DNA of 64,000 bases from Clostridium moniliforme. Lineage in GTDB: Bacteria; Bacillota; Clostridia; Clostridiales; Clostridiaceae. Position 1 is the first letter of the stretch; each line of letters begins with the position of its first letter. The DNA lies in the NCBI RefSeq assembly GCF_017873235.1, contig NZ_JAGGJZ010000008.1, forward strand, positions 1 through 64,000, given 5' to 3'. Below the pieces are notes generated by a model that worked only from the letters and a program-made list of their open reading frames with translations, ran no database searches and was not told the origin of the DNA. Position numbers and translations under genes: made by a program. Below, piece by piece: positions 7,883 to 17,517 of this stretch.

Positions 7883-9619
7883 TTAAAGTTCCTCATGAGT
7901 TCCACACTCTACAATCTCACCTTTATCTAAAACTACTATTTTATCTGCAATTTTGGCTGAGCCTAATCTATGAGTAACTATTATAGATGTTTTTCCCTTT
8001 GACATTTCATTAAACTTTTTATAAAGCCTTGTTTCTTCAACAGGATCAATTGCAGCTGTTGGTTCATCTAAAACTATAATATTATGATTTGAATAAAATC
8101 CTCTTGCAATTGCAACTCTTTGCCACTGTCCACCAGATAAATCAATACCATTAAATTCTCTAGATAGCATTGTGTTATATCCATCTTTAAACCTTTCTTT
8201 ATCCATAACTAAATCTGCTTTTTTCATTGCAATATCTTTATATTTATTAGAAGAATCCTCCTTTAAAGGACTGCTAATTGAAATATTTTCTCCTAAAGTC
8301 ATCTTATATTTTTGGAAGTTTTGAAATACTGCTGAAACAGCTTTAAATAAGGACTTATTAGAAATTTCCTTTGTATTAAAATCTTTTATTTTCACATCTC
8401 CTTTAGTTGGCAAATAAAGTCCAATCATAACCTTTACTAAAGTAGTTTTTCCAGAACCATTTTCCCCAACTACTGCAACTGTTTCTCCTGATTTTATGTG
8501 TAAATTTATATTATTTAAAGATAGTTTATTGCTTAATGGATATGAAAAAGAAACATTTTCTAATTTTATATCTGGAACCCCTTCTATTTCTACATCCCTA
8601 CCTTCTTTCTCTTTAAGATTCAAAAAACTTATAAAATTCCTTACGGTTCCCATTCCTTTAGTAATATTTGATATATGAACACAAATCATTTCTTCCATTA
8701 AATTAAACATAGTTCCTATAGAGGCAAAAATAGCGCCAAAAGCCCCAATTGATATATGTCCATCAATTAAACTAACAACTAATAAATAAAGAACTCCAAA
8801 ATAACCAAGTAATGTTATTAACTTCATTAATAACTCTAAGCTTATTGCCTTTTTTTGAGCCTTCCATATTTCTTTATTTAATATTTTTAAGGAATCTAAA
8901 TATAACTTTTTAAAGTACCCAAAAGCTCCTAGGATACGTGTTTCCTTAAAATATTCTCTACTTCCTATACAGTTTTCATAGTAGTCATATTCCCTTCTAA
9001 TAGGTGCTGATTTATCTTCAAGTTCACCAAATATTTTAACTCTTATAAATTGTGTAAGTACAATTGGAATGAAAATAAATAAAAGTGAAAGTGCCAAAAT
9101 AGGTCTTAACTTATATAAATATATCCCCATAACTATAAAATAAGGCATATAAGTAGTAAAAATAGTAATCATTATAATAATTAAAACTACACTATTTTGT
9201 ATACCTTCATTAGCTTTATTTATATTATCTAAAGTTTCAGGATTTTCAAATAATATTGTGTCTATCTTACCAGTTTTTATATTTACTAAGCTTGTTACCT
9301 TTCCAGTTGCCTTTTTTAATAAGTTTTGAAATATAAAATTACTTATACCATTTAACACTTGGCAAATTATAAAAACTAGTCCTAGTAAAAGTGCCATTAA
9401 TATAGCATAGGATAATGTAGCTCTTCCATTTACCATATCTGTAACTGAATCAAATAATTTTTGAGTTGCAAAGGTATTAAAAGCCCAAGAACTTCCATGT
9501 AAAATACCAAAAATTATATGTAAAATGCAATAAATTGGAGCTGCTTTAAAAACCATTGGTACTAATATCTTTAATATTTCAGAAACAGAAATATTATCTT
9601 TTGATTTTTCCTTAATCAC
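7883..9619 (-). CDS. ABC exporter half-transporter B, C-terminus shifted out of frame
   Basis: This is a multidrug/peptide-type ABC exporter subunit: six transmembrane helices (about 1-310) followed by an ATPase domain with Walker A GENGSGKTT, signature LSGGQ, Walker B IIVLDEPTA and the H-loop VTHRL. The start is GTG 9619 behind AAAGGAGTT; it overlaps the upstream gene by 8 nt. The frame stops at 7883 right after GTHEEL, shorter than the partner. One base later, in the +1 frame, the next 20 codons (KNKGKYEEMF...KKWYVEI, stop at 7822) encode exactly the tail expected and match the partner's NGKYANMYESQRSWY. The junction GAGGAA-CTT-TAA resembles the prfB slip site. Either a sequencing or real 1-nt frameshift, or programmed shifting. 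Confidence 0.88.
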   Translation of the reverse strand: MIKEKSKDNISVSEILKILVPMVFKAAPIYCILHIIFGILHGSSWAFNTFATQKLFDSVTDMVNGRATLSYAILMALLLGLVFIICQVLNGISNFIFQNLLKKATGKVTSLVNIKTGKIDTILFENPETLDNINKANEGIQNSVVLIIIMITIFTTYMPYFIVMGIYLYKLRPILALSLLFIFIPIVLTQFIRVKIFGELEDKSAPIRREYDYYENCIGSREYFKETRILGAFGYFKKLYLDSLKILNKEIWKAQKKAISLELLMKLITLLGYFGVLYLLVVSLIDGHISIGAFGAIFASIGTMFNLMEEMICVHISNITKGMGTVRNFISFLNLKEKEGRDVEIEGVPDIKLENVSFSYPLSNKLSLNNINLHIKSGETVAVVGENGSGKTTLVKVMIGLYLPTKGDVKIKDFNTKEISNKSLFKAVSAVFQNFQKYKMTLGENISISSPLKEDSSNKYKDIAMKKADLVMDKERFKDGYNTMLSREFNGIDLSGGQWQRVAIARGFYSNHNIIVLDEPTAAIDPVEETRLYKKFNEMSKGKTSIIVTHRLGSAKIADKIVVLDKGEIVECGTHEEL

Positions 9620-11411
9620 AATACCAACTCCTTTGACTTTCATACATATTTGCATACTTTCCATTAATATTCATAAGCTCTCTGTGACTACCTTTTTCTA
9701 TAACTTTACCATTTTCAATTACAAAAATTTCATCTGCAAGTTTTGTAGAACCTAATCTATGACTTATAAATATTGTAGTTTTTCCCTTACTTATTTCTTT
9801 AAACTCATCATAAAGATTACTTTCACTTATTGGATCTAGTGCCGCTGTTGGTTCATCTAATATTTTTAAAGATGCATCACTTAAAATATTTCTAGCTAGT
9901 GCTATACGTTGCCATTGACCCCCTGATACATCAATTCCATCACTTTTAATCTTTCCTAAATTACTTTCCTTTCCCTTATCTAACTTGGAAACTAAATTAT
10001 CTAGTTCTATAAGCTTAATTGCATTATCTATGTCCTTTTCCTTAAGTTTTTCATCTGTATAATTTAAATTTCCTAATGCTATATTATCTTTAATGGAAAT
10101 AAAATATTTAGCAAAGTCTTGATAAACTACTGATGTTAATTTTTTCAATTGACTTTGAGTATATTCTTTTATATTTATTCCATTTATTAAAATCTCTCCT
10201 TCAAATTCATCATACAAGCCAGTTATTAATTTTGTTATTGTAGTTTTTCCTGCTCCATTTATGCCTACAAAGGAATAACGCTTGTCCTTTTCTATAATGA
10301 ATGAAAGATTTTTTAGTATATATCTATCAGTATTAGGATATTTAAATGATACATTTTTAAACTCTAAAATTTCTAAAGTTATATTTTCTGTGGTAGGTTT
10401 ATCTATGGCGTTTTTACATTCCTCCATATTCATAAATTCAGATAAATCTTTTAAATATTCTTTGCTTTTTGCAAGTTCTTGAGTATATGCAGTTAAATCC
10501 CAACTCATTACTTGAACAAGGTCAAAAACTGAATTAGTTATGGAAATAAATAAACCTATATTTAAGAAATTATCTTTAACTAAATTTAATAAAACTATTA
10601 CTATTAAAACTGAAATAATTGCAGTAATTATTCCTCCAAGTTTCATTCTAGTAAACCATTTTGCATATACTTTAAATTCAAATTTTCTTACCTTTTCATA
10701 TAAATTCAGCCACTTTTCATTTAAAAAATTTGTATATTGAAATATAGCTCTTTCAGAAGCACTTTCTCTTCCTGTAATTACTTTTTCTATATAGTTAGAC
10801 TGTCTTTGATATTCTGAAACACTTCTATGGGCTTCATAATTTGACTTTCCAGCCTTTATTGATAAATAAAATAATGGAATTGATATTAAAAGAATTATAA
10901 ATGCAGACCACCAAACAGCATAAATTAATACAGAAATTAAACCTATAACTCTAATTGCTAAGGCAATTGAATTTAATATATTGTCAAAAGATTTTGTTAT
11001 TTGTAATTCAGGAGTTTCTGAAACCCTTGATATTAAATCCCAAGTTTCCTTATTTTCAATATACTTATATTTAAGTTTAGCCTTCTTTTCAACTATCATA
11101 ACTCTAAAATTTTCCCTTAATTTTGCCTCAAGTTTAACTTTTATAAAATCAACTAACTTTTTTGAAGTCCACTGAAAAGATATTAATAATATAATTAAAA
11201 TAATGGGGAAGATTATTTCTTTTATGTCTGCTTGTTTATTGAAGATTTTTATAGCTATATTTATAAAATTTGCTGTAACTATTATTTGAAATGTTGGAAC
11301 TAACCCTTCAAAAACTTTTTGAAAAGTCATTATTAAAGAATATTTAGGAGAAAATTTAAAAGGTATTGTTAAATTTTCTAAAGCTTTACCTTTTACATTA
11401 ATATACTTCAT
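9612..11411 (-). CDS. ABC exporter half-transporter A
   Basis: This is the first gene of a two-gene exporter operon, a 599-aa membrane-ATPase fusion. Transmembrane helices occupy about residues 20-330. The nucleotide-binding domain has Walker A GINGAGKTT, Q-loop VVYQDF, signature VSGGQWQRIALAR, a Walker B-like LKILDEPTAAL and ISHRL. The family exports lipids, peptides or drugs; heterodimers often have one degenerate ATP site, but both sites look complete here. The ATG follows AAGGAGGGC. The 3' end overlaps the second gene, implying translational coupling and a heterodimer. The substrate is unknown. Confidence 0.92.
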   Translation of the reverse strand: MKYINVKGKALENLTIPFKFSPKYSLIMTFQKVFEGLVPTFQIIVTANFINIAIKIFNKQADIKEIIFPIILIILLISFQWTSKKLVDFIKVKLEAKLRENFRVMIVEKKAKLKYKYIENKETWDLISRVSETPELQITKSFDNILNSIALAIRVIGLISVLIYAVWWSAFIILLISIPLFYLSIKAGKSNYEAHRSVSEYQRQSNYIEKVITGRESASERAIFQYTNFLNEKWLNLYEKVRKFEFKVYAKWFTRMKLGGIITAIISVLIVIVLLNLVKDNFLNIGLFISITNSVFDLVQVMSWDLTAYTQELAKSKEYLKDLSEFMNMEECKNAIDKPTTENITLEILEFKNVSFKYPNTDRYILKNLSFIIEKDKRYSFVGINGAGKTTITKLITGLYDEFEGEILINGINIKEYTQSQLKKLTSVVYQDFAKYFISIKDNIALGNLNYTDEKLKEKDIDNAIKLIELDNLVSKLDKGKESNLGKIKSDGIDVSGGQWQRIALARNILSDASLKILDEPTAALDPISESNLYDEFKEISKGKTTIFISHRLGSTKLADEIFVIENGKVIEKGSHRELMNINGKYANMYESQRSWYCD

Positions 11412-11952
11412 AAAATAGCCCTCCTTTTTATATTTTAGGAAACTTTTTATAGTTTTAAAAATGTAAACGTTAATTATTATTGTTTAATATAAATTTTATC
11501 AAAAAAATAAAATTATTTAAATTTTACATGGTTATTTAATTTTAAGATTTATGTATTCATAGGCAAGAAAATAAAATACAACTTTATACTTTTGTTATAA
11601 ATTTATTAATTTCTAATAATTAATTTGATATATATAATAATCTTTTAATACTTCCAAGAGAATAGACAAAATTAGAAATAGCTTAACTAATTATTTTGTA
11701 TTTCTTTAGTTAAGCTATTTTTTTAATTATATTTAAATTCTATAAATAAAAAGTCCACTTCTAAACTTTAGTCCAATCCATTTAGATTTAAGTGGCATAA
11801 CCTTTCTTATATATGAATCTTCCATGTAGGTAATGAATAATAAGATTTAATTTTTACATAAAAAAGAACTTGTTTAAATTTAATTTAAACAAGTTCTTTT
11901 ATAATATAGTGAATTTCAAATAAGGTTATTTTTATAATTTATTTACTTCAAA
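11412..11952. other. Intergenic region with two terminator-like hairpins and a possible gene remnant
   Basis: No intact gene is present. A 39-nt perfect palindrome (11862-11900) with flanking A/T runs is the terminator for gadB. A second hairpin (AAATAGCTTAACTAA and its complement, 11676-11720) is followed by T's on the plus strand, though no plus-strand gene precedes it. Between them the minus strand has a 30-codon frame (about 11742-11840) beginning MEDSYIRKVMPLKSKW, with non-random composition but no ribosome-binding site. It may be the 3' remnant of a lost gene; I could not identify it. Confidence 0.5.
11862..11900. terminator. Terminator downstream of gadB
   Basis: 19-bp perfect inverted repeat around a single T (AAAAGAACTTGTTTAAATT and complement), with T's following on the minus strand. 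It lies about 50 bp past the gadB stop. Confidence 0.88.
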
Positions 11953-13356
11953 TTAGTGTGTAAATCCGTATGCACCTTTCTTTGGTTCTCTTTCTTGTAA
12001 TACACGAGCTTTATTAAGTGCATTAATTCCGTCCTTCATATCTTGAATAAATTGTTCAGCCATATTATGACCTAAGTCAGCACGACATACAATACGTTGA
12101 ATTATTACATCTTGTAGATTTTCTGGTAATGGATAAGCTGGTACTTGCCATCCCTTCATTAATAATCTATCTGCTAAATCGTATAATGACCATTCTACAT
12201 TAGCATCTTCTTTTAACTTATAGCAAACTATTGGTAGATGTGATCCATCATTATATATTTCAAATAAGCCCATAGCTTCTATTTCTTTTGATAAATACAT
12301 TGCAACATCTTTTGTTCTTTGATGTATTTGTCTGTATCCTTCAAATCCGTATCTTAAGAAGTTATAATATTGTCCAATTATTTGGCTTGCACTTCTTGAA
12401 AAGTTAATAGCCATTGTTGGTAACTTGCCACCTAAGTAACTTACTTCAAATACTAATTCTTTTGGTAAATATTGTTCATCTTTCCATAATACCCAACCAA
12501 TTCCTGGATAAACAAGTCCATATTTATGACCTGAAGTACTAATTGATACAACATTCTTTAATCTAAAATCCCATTCTAAATCTGGTTCAACAAATGGTGT
12601 AAATAATCCACCTGATGCAGCATCAACATGAATTGGTACTGAAATTTTTGCAGTTTTATTGTATTCTTCTATCTTTTTATCTAATGCTTTAATATCATCA
12701 TATTTTCCAGTATAAGTTATACCAAGTATTCCAACTACACCAATTGTATATTCATCAACATAATCTAATACTTTATCAGTATTTAAACTCATATGTTCTT
12801 CATCTAATGGAACTAATCTCATTTCTATATCCCAATATACACAGAATTTTTCCCAGCATACTTGATATCCTGAACATACTACTAAATTAGGTTTCTTTGC
12901 ATTTACATCTATTCCTAATGCTTTTGCTCTGTTTCTCCATCTAAACTTCATTGCCATACCACCAAGCATACAAGCTTCTGATGATCCAACTGTTGAAGTT
13001 CCCATATACTTCATATCTGATGGTGCATGCCATAAATCAGCAATTATATTTACACATCTGTTTTCAAGTTCAGTTGTTTGTGGATATTCTGATTTATCTA
13101 TAGCATTCTTTTCTAATGTTTCTGACATTAACTTAGTTGCTTCTGGTTCCATATAAGTTTGACAGAAAGTAGCTAAATTTAATCTTGCATTACCTTCATC
13201 CATTAATTCATCCTTAACTAGTCTATAAGCGATTCTTGGTTCTATTGGATTTTTATGAAGAGTATATCTTGGTAATTCTACATCCTCCTCTTCAGTTCCA
13301 AATATTGGTGTTCTGTAAGTATCCTTTAATTTTTTATCTTCTCTACTAAACAACAT
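11953..13356 (-). CDS. gadB: Glutamate decarboxylase
   Basis: This PLP enzyme converts glutamate plus a proton to GABA and CO2 for acid resistance. The 467-aa length matches E. coli GadB. Visible landmarks are TEEEDVELPRYTLHK near the N-terminus, GSSEACMLGGMAMK, HVDAASGGLFTPF and the Schiff-base lysine in STSGHKYGLVYPG (about residue 280). The C-terminus ends GAYGFTH, like the pH-gating tail with a penultimate-region His in other GadBs. It is the second gene after gadC (112 bp between), in line with a coupled decarboxylase-antiporter operon. The start codon follows a GGAGGTAGTAAT site. Confidence 0.97.
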   Translation of the reverse strand: MLFSREDKKLKDTYRTPIFGTEEEDVELPRYTLHKNPIEPRIAYRLVKDELMDEGNARLNLATFCQTYMEPEATKLMSETLEKNAIDKSEYPQTTELENRCVNIIADLWHAPSDMKYMGTSTVGSSEACMLGGMAMKFRWRNRAKALGIDVNAKKPNLVVCSGYQVCWEKFCVYWDIEMRLVPLDEEHMSLNTDKVLDYVDEYTIGVVGILGITYTGKYDDIKALDKKIEEYNKTAKISVPIHVDAASGGLFTPFVEPDLEWDFRLKNVVSISTSGHKYGLVYPGIGWVLWKDEQYLPKELVFEVSYLGGKLPTMAINFSRSASQIIGQYYNFLRYGFEGYRQIHQRTKDVAMYLSKEIEAMGLFEIYNDGSHLPIVCYKLKEDANVEWSLYDLADRLLMKGWQVPAYPLPENLQDVIIQRIVCRADLGHNMAEQFIQDMKDGINALNKARVLQEREPKKGAYGFTH

Positions 13357-13468
13357 ATTACTACCTCCATAAATTAATTTTTATTTTAATGTTCATCATA
13401 GGTAAATATTTAGTAGTAAATTCTAGCCTTTTTGGTGAACTATTTTTTTAATTTTTATTTTTTATAAT

Positions 13469-15034
13469 TTAGTTCTTTTTATCAGAGTCTTTCATATTAT
13501 CTATTTGTTTCATAACATCATTTGGATGTGGATTAATATGATGTTCTCCTCTTGCCATTGGATGTACGAAACCATTAACTTCATGATGTTTAATTCTTGA
13601 AATTTTAGGTTCAACATTATGATGCTCTGATTTATCATGTAATGCATATATAACAAATGGTATTATAACTGATATTATAAAGCTTATTACTAATATAGCT
13701 TCATATTCTGTAATACTCTTTCCTGTTAAACTGCTTGGTGGAACAAATGAAATTACTAATGAAAGTATTGACATTATTAATCCAGCTGCTGCAATTATAG
13801 TTTTTACTCCTTTACCTCCTGGAATTTGATATGCTCTCTTTAAATTATTTTTCTTGTATATTAATACAAAATAACCTATAAAGAAGAATATATATCCAAC
13901 TAAGTAAATTACAACTGTTAATGATATTGCAGTTAAGAAGGAAACATTGTTTCCGCCTCCACCGAATGTAAGAACTGCTGCCCATATTGTAACTACAAGT
14001 CCTTGAACCATAATTAATGGAACTGGAACATTATGTTCATTAACTTTTCTAAATACTTTTGGTAAAATACCTTTTTGAGCTGCTACATAAATTCCTCTTG
14101 AAGGTCCAACAACCCATGCACTAACTTCTCCCATAACACCAAGGGATATCATTAATGCTATTATTTTTACAAGCCAACCTAAGCTTCCACTAAAGTGTCC
14201 TATTAAAGCTTCAAATGTTTGTACAACACCTGCACTTAAGTTTAATTGTGATTGTGGTATTACTGCTGCAACACCTAAACCACCAACAGTATTTAATATA
14301 ATAGCTAATACTACAAGTATTATCATTGCTATTGGATAATCTCTCTTTGGATTAACCATTTCATTAACATGAGATGCTGATGCTTCAACTCCCATATAAG
14401 CTAATATAAATGATACGAAAACAACTAATGTATTAATCTTTGTAAAATCTGGTACAAATGTACTTGAACTTATTTTTACATCAATTGGATTTCCTCCAGC
14501 TATATAAGCTATTACCAATCCAAATAAAATTATTGCTGGTATTAAGATACCTACTATAAATCCTGCCTTTGCTATTTTAGCAGTATTTTTTGTTCCTCCT
14601 AATTGAGAGAAAGTTAAAATCCAAAATATTACTAAAACACCTATAAATTTTATAATTGGATTAGTATTAAGTGCTGGGAAATCAAATACATATGATAGTG
14701 CTCCTAATATGAAATAAATCATTGTTACAAAGCCAACTGTAATTTGAAACCATTGAAAAAATATTGCCGCAAATCCAAACCTTTCACCTAAAGTATTACC
14801 TACCCAAGCAAATATTCCTCCTTCTTCCCATCCATCTACTGTAGCCATTTCAGCTGCACATAGAGCTACTGGTAAAAACCATAAGAATCCGCCTAATAGT
14901 AAGAAGAATACCAAGTGAAATCCTGATGTTGCAAATGTTGGGTATTCGTATACTGTCATTACCATAGATGCTGTTATTGCAAAGAACCCAAATAAAGTTA
15001 AACTTTTTTTAGTACTTGCTGAACCATTATCCAT
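13469..15034 (-). CDS. gadC: Glutamate/GABA antiporter
   Basis: This is an APC-superfamily antiporter with about 12 membrane segments; it exchanges external glutamate for GABA made by GadB. The end of the protein is a long cytoplasmic tail rich in histidine (KSEHHNVEP, IKHHEVNGF, RGEHHINPHPND), fitting the pH-sensing C-plug known from GadC. ATG 15034 is chosen because GAAGGTCGTGAAATT precedes it; the frame is open 19 codons further upstream without a ribosome-binding site. The length of 521 aa is usual for the family. It is the first gene of gadC-gadB. Confidence 0.94.
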   Translation of the reverse strand: MDNGSASTKKSLTLFGFFAITASMVMTVYEYPTFATSGFHLVFFLLLGGFLWFLPVALCAAEMATVDGWEEGGIFAWVGNTLGERFGFAAIFFQWFQITVGFVTMIYFILGALSYVFDFPALNTNPIIKFIGVLVIFWILTFSQLGGTKNTAKIAKAGFIVGILIPAIILFGLVIAYIAGGNPIDVKISSSTFVPDFTKINTLVVFVSFILAYMGVEASASHVNEMVNPKRDYPIAMIILVVLAIILNTVGGLGVAAVIPQSQLNLSAGVVQTFEALIGHFSGSLGWLVKIIALMISLGVMGEVSAWVVGPSRGIYVAAQKGILPKVFRKVNEHNVPVPLIMVQGLVVTIWAAVLTFGGGGNNVSFLTAISLTVVIYLVGYIFFFIGYFVLIYKKNNLKRAYQIPGGKGVKTIIAAAGLIMSILSLVISFVPPSSLTGKSITEYEAILVISFIISVIIPFVIYALHDKSEHHNVEPKISRIKHHEVNGFVHPMARGEHHINPHPNDVMKQIDNMKDSDKKN

Positions 15035-15091
15035 AATTTCACGACCTTCACTATTAATTTTTGAAATTACACAACTTAAATTTGTCGACAA

Positions 15092-15675
15092 TTTTAAGTG
15101 ACTATGGAACTTTTTCTTGTTCCTATCTATGGCTCAAGTATATTCCCCTTTAATTTTTATGTAAATTTAAATATTTTTCTTACAAATCCTATTTTTTATA
15201 ATATTATATTATTAAATAAAAATATATCCCATTTTCTCTTATAATCTATATTTTTTGCATTATTACTATGTTTTTTATAAAATTTAAATAATTGTTCTTG
15301 GCAATCCCTCTATTTTCAACGCTTTAAGAGATTTTCCTAAATATTCATTTAATTGTTAATTTTACAGAAATAGTATATGCCTTGCTGTAATCGTTTAACT
15401 AACTATCAAATCACACTTATTCTTTTAAACTTTTATCTAAAAACTTTATTTTTGTACTAATTCTGATACATATCTTAGTATTTAAGTCTTATTTGTTAAT
15501 ATCGTTCAATATTGTATTAATATATGCTTTTAATTTTTAAATTTTTTAATAATAAAGTCTATTTTTAGAGTATTTATTCCTACTTTTTATGAATTTTTAA
15601 ACTATTTGTAATGAAAAAGAAAACACCTAAAAATAAAAGTTTAAAATTTTATTTTTAGGTGTTAACAATTTAAAT
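15092..15675. other. Intergenic region between gadC and the M32 peptidase gene
   Basis: About 580 bp of AT-rich DNA must carry the gadCB promoter. I see an inverted repeat GGAACAAGAAAAAGTTCC near 15103-15120 and the 10-bp palindrome TTGTCGACAA close to 15085, which could be operators, but no convincing -35/-10 pair. The left part holds the terminator of the downstream peptidase gene. No protein-coding frame is supported. Confidence 0.5.
15622..15663. terminator. Terminator downstream of the M32 peptidase gene
   Basis: AACACCTAAAAATAAAA and its complement form a long stem 12 bp beyond the stop codon. Confidence 0.85.
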
Positions 15676-17172
15676 CTACTTATATATTGATAAATACTTA
15701 TTTTCTAGGTAATCTAAGAAATATTTTGCACTTAATTCCTCATTACTTATCATTTTTATAAGCTTACTTGGAGAATATGTTGCTCCATACTTATGGACAT
15801 TTTCACGTAACCAATTGTGAATTCCATCTAAATTTCCTTTTCTAATATCATCATACAATCCTGTATATTCTTTTTTCATAACATTAAGCATTTGTGCTCC
15901 ATAAAGATTTCCTAAAGCATAACTTGGAAAATATCCAAAAGATCCATCAGACCAATGTATATCTTGAAGAATTCCTTCGCTATCATTTTTAGGTTCTACC
16001 CCTAAGTATTCTTTATATTTTTTATTCCATTCATTCTTAACATCATCAATAGTTAATGTACCATTTATAAGTGCCTTTTCTATTTCATATCTAATTATTA
16101 TATGAAGACTATATGTTAATTCATCTGATTCTGTTCTTATAAGTGAAGGTTTTACATAGTTTACTGCTTCATAAAATTCTTCTAAAGTTATATTATTAAA
16201 TTCCTTAAATTGATACTTTGCATATGGAAAGAAATATTCCCAAAATTCTTTACTTCTACCTATAATATTTTCGTAAAATCTAGATTGTGATTCATGAATA
16301 CTCATTGCAATTGCAGAATCAAGTCCAGTGTTTTGAAGATTATCTGGAATATCTTGTTCAAAGATTCCATGTCCAGCTTCATGAACACAACTAAATAATG
16401 CTGAAGTGAAATCAGGATTATCATAATTTGTAGTTAATCTTACATCCTTATTACCAAAGCCTATTGTAAATGGATGCATACTTTCATCAAGTCTTCCAGC
16501 TCCAAAATCATATCCCATTTTATTTAATACAAATATAGAAAACTTTTCTTGATCTTCCTTACTAAACTTTCCAATTAAAAAATCTTTATTTACTGTTTTT
16601 TCACTATTATTTATTTTTTCTAATATTTTTATTATTCCTTCTTTAAGTTCTCCAAATAATTTATCTAACTTCCTTACTGTTAATCCTTCTTCATACTTAT
16701 CTAAAAGAGTATCATACTTATTATCTTCATAACCCCAATAATCTACAAACTCTCTTTGAAAATCTATCATTTTCTTTAAATGAGGCTTAAATATTTCAAA
16801 ATCATTTTTTTCCTTAGCTTCTTCCCATGCACCTTGTGAAAGAGTTGATGCAACAATAAATTCTCTATATCTATCCTCTGGAATTTTTTTTGTTTCATTG
16901 TATTCTTTTTCAATATTTTTTATTATAGCTTTATCTACATCTGATAATCCTTCAGTATTTCCCGCGAAATAGTTTAAAAGTTCTCCTAACTTATCAGAAG
17001 TTGTCATTTTAAATATTTCGCCTGACATATGCTCTATAATTTCTGAACGTTGCTCGATAGCCTTCTTTGGCATCTTTGTTTGCATATCCCAGTATATAAT
17101 TTCTAGTGCCTTGTTCATCTTGCCAATACTTGCGACATACTGTTTTAATTCTTTTAATTTTTCTTCTCTCAT
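15676..17172 (-). CDS. M32-family metallocarboxypeptidase (Taq type)
   Basis: This is a cytoplasmic zinc carboxypeptidase of 498 aa, the normal family length. It releases C-terminal amino acids from peptides. The HEXXH motif is seen in SCVHEAGHGIFEQ and the third zinc ligand glutamate in SIHESQSRFYEN. Other conserved blocks are GFGNKDVRLTTNY, the YVKPSLIRTESDELTYSLHI segment and IHWSDGSFGYFPSY. The start ATG is preceded by AAAGGAGATGTATTGAGAAC. A small cysteine-rich gene ends 24 bp upstream of it, so the two may be co-transcribed. Confidence 0.96.
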   Translation of the reverse strand: MREEKLKELKQYVASIGKMNKALEIIYWDMQTKMPKKAIEQRSEIIEHMSGEIFKMTTSDKLGELLNYFAGNTEGLSDVDKAIIKNIEKEYNETKKIPEDRYREFIVASTLSQGAWEEAKEKNDFEIFKPHLKKMIDFQREFVDYWGYEDNKYDTLLDKYEEGLTVRKLDKLFGELKEGIIKILEKINNSEKTVNKDFLIGKFSKEDQEKFSIFVLNKMGYDFGAGRLDESMHPFTIGFGNKDVRLTTNYDNPDFTSALFSCVHEAGHGIFEQDIPDNLQNTGLDSAIAMSIHESQSRFYENIIGRSKEFWEYFFPYAKYQFKEFNNITLEEFYEAVNYVKPSLIRTESDELTYSLHIIIRYEIEKALINGTLTIDDVKNEWNKKYKEYLGVEPKNDSEGILQDIHWSDGSFGYFPSYALGNLYGAQMLNVMKKEYTGLYDDIRKGNLDGIHNWLRENVHKYGATYSPSKLIKMISNEELSAKYFLDYLENKYLSIYK

Positions 17173-17195
17173 GTTCTCAATACATCTCCTTTGAA

Positions 17196-17372
17196 TTAAT
17201 ATTCTGGTCCAAAGTAAAGAACAGATTCTGTTTCTCTACAGTATTTTGTTATTATGCATTCGCTTAATTTTCTTGGACATTTAAAACATACACACTGTAT
17301 GTCTTTTCCATCACAGTTTCCATTCTTTTTTTCTGGACATTCTAAACAATTTACTCCAACTCCTGCTGCCAC
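17196..17372 (-). CDS. Cysteine-rich miniprotein, 58 aa
   Basis: This short gene is well supported. A GTG start lies behind AGGGGGAGTATTTA, and 58 codons end in TAA. The peptide has eight cysteines in a CxxC-x7-C-x6-CxC-xx-C-x6-C-x5-C arrangement (NCLECPEKKNGNC, CVCFKCPRKLSEC, then KYCRETES), suggesting one or two zinc or iron-sulfur sites. It recalls small DUF2769-like cysteine-rich proteins, but that is a guess from spacing. There is no signal peptide, so it is cytoplasmic. It sits just upstream of the M32 metallopeptidase gene in the same orientation. Confidence 0.75.
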   Translation of the reverse strand: MAAGVGVNCLECPEKKNGNCDGKDIQCVCFKCPRKLSECIITKYCRETESVLYFGPEY

Positions 17373-17467
17373 TAAATACTCCCCCTAAATTATTTATTAA
17401 AAATATACTATACTTTAATTATAGCTTTATTTGTAAATTAAATCATATAAATTTAATGTAAATAAAA

Positions 17468-17497
17468 AATAACGTAGAAATTAATTTCTACGTTATT
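17468..17497. terminator. Terminator downstream of gldA
   Basis: 30-nt perfect palindrome AATAACGTAGAAATT-AATTTCTACGTTATT with flanking A and T runs. Confidence 0.9.
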
Positions 17498-17517
17498 TTT
17501 TTATTAATTATATACTT

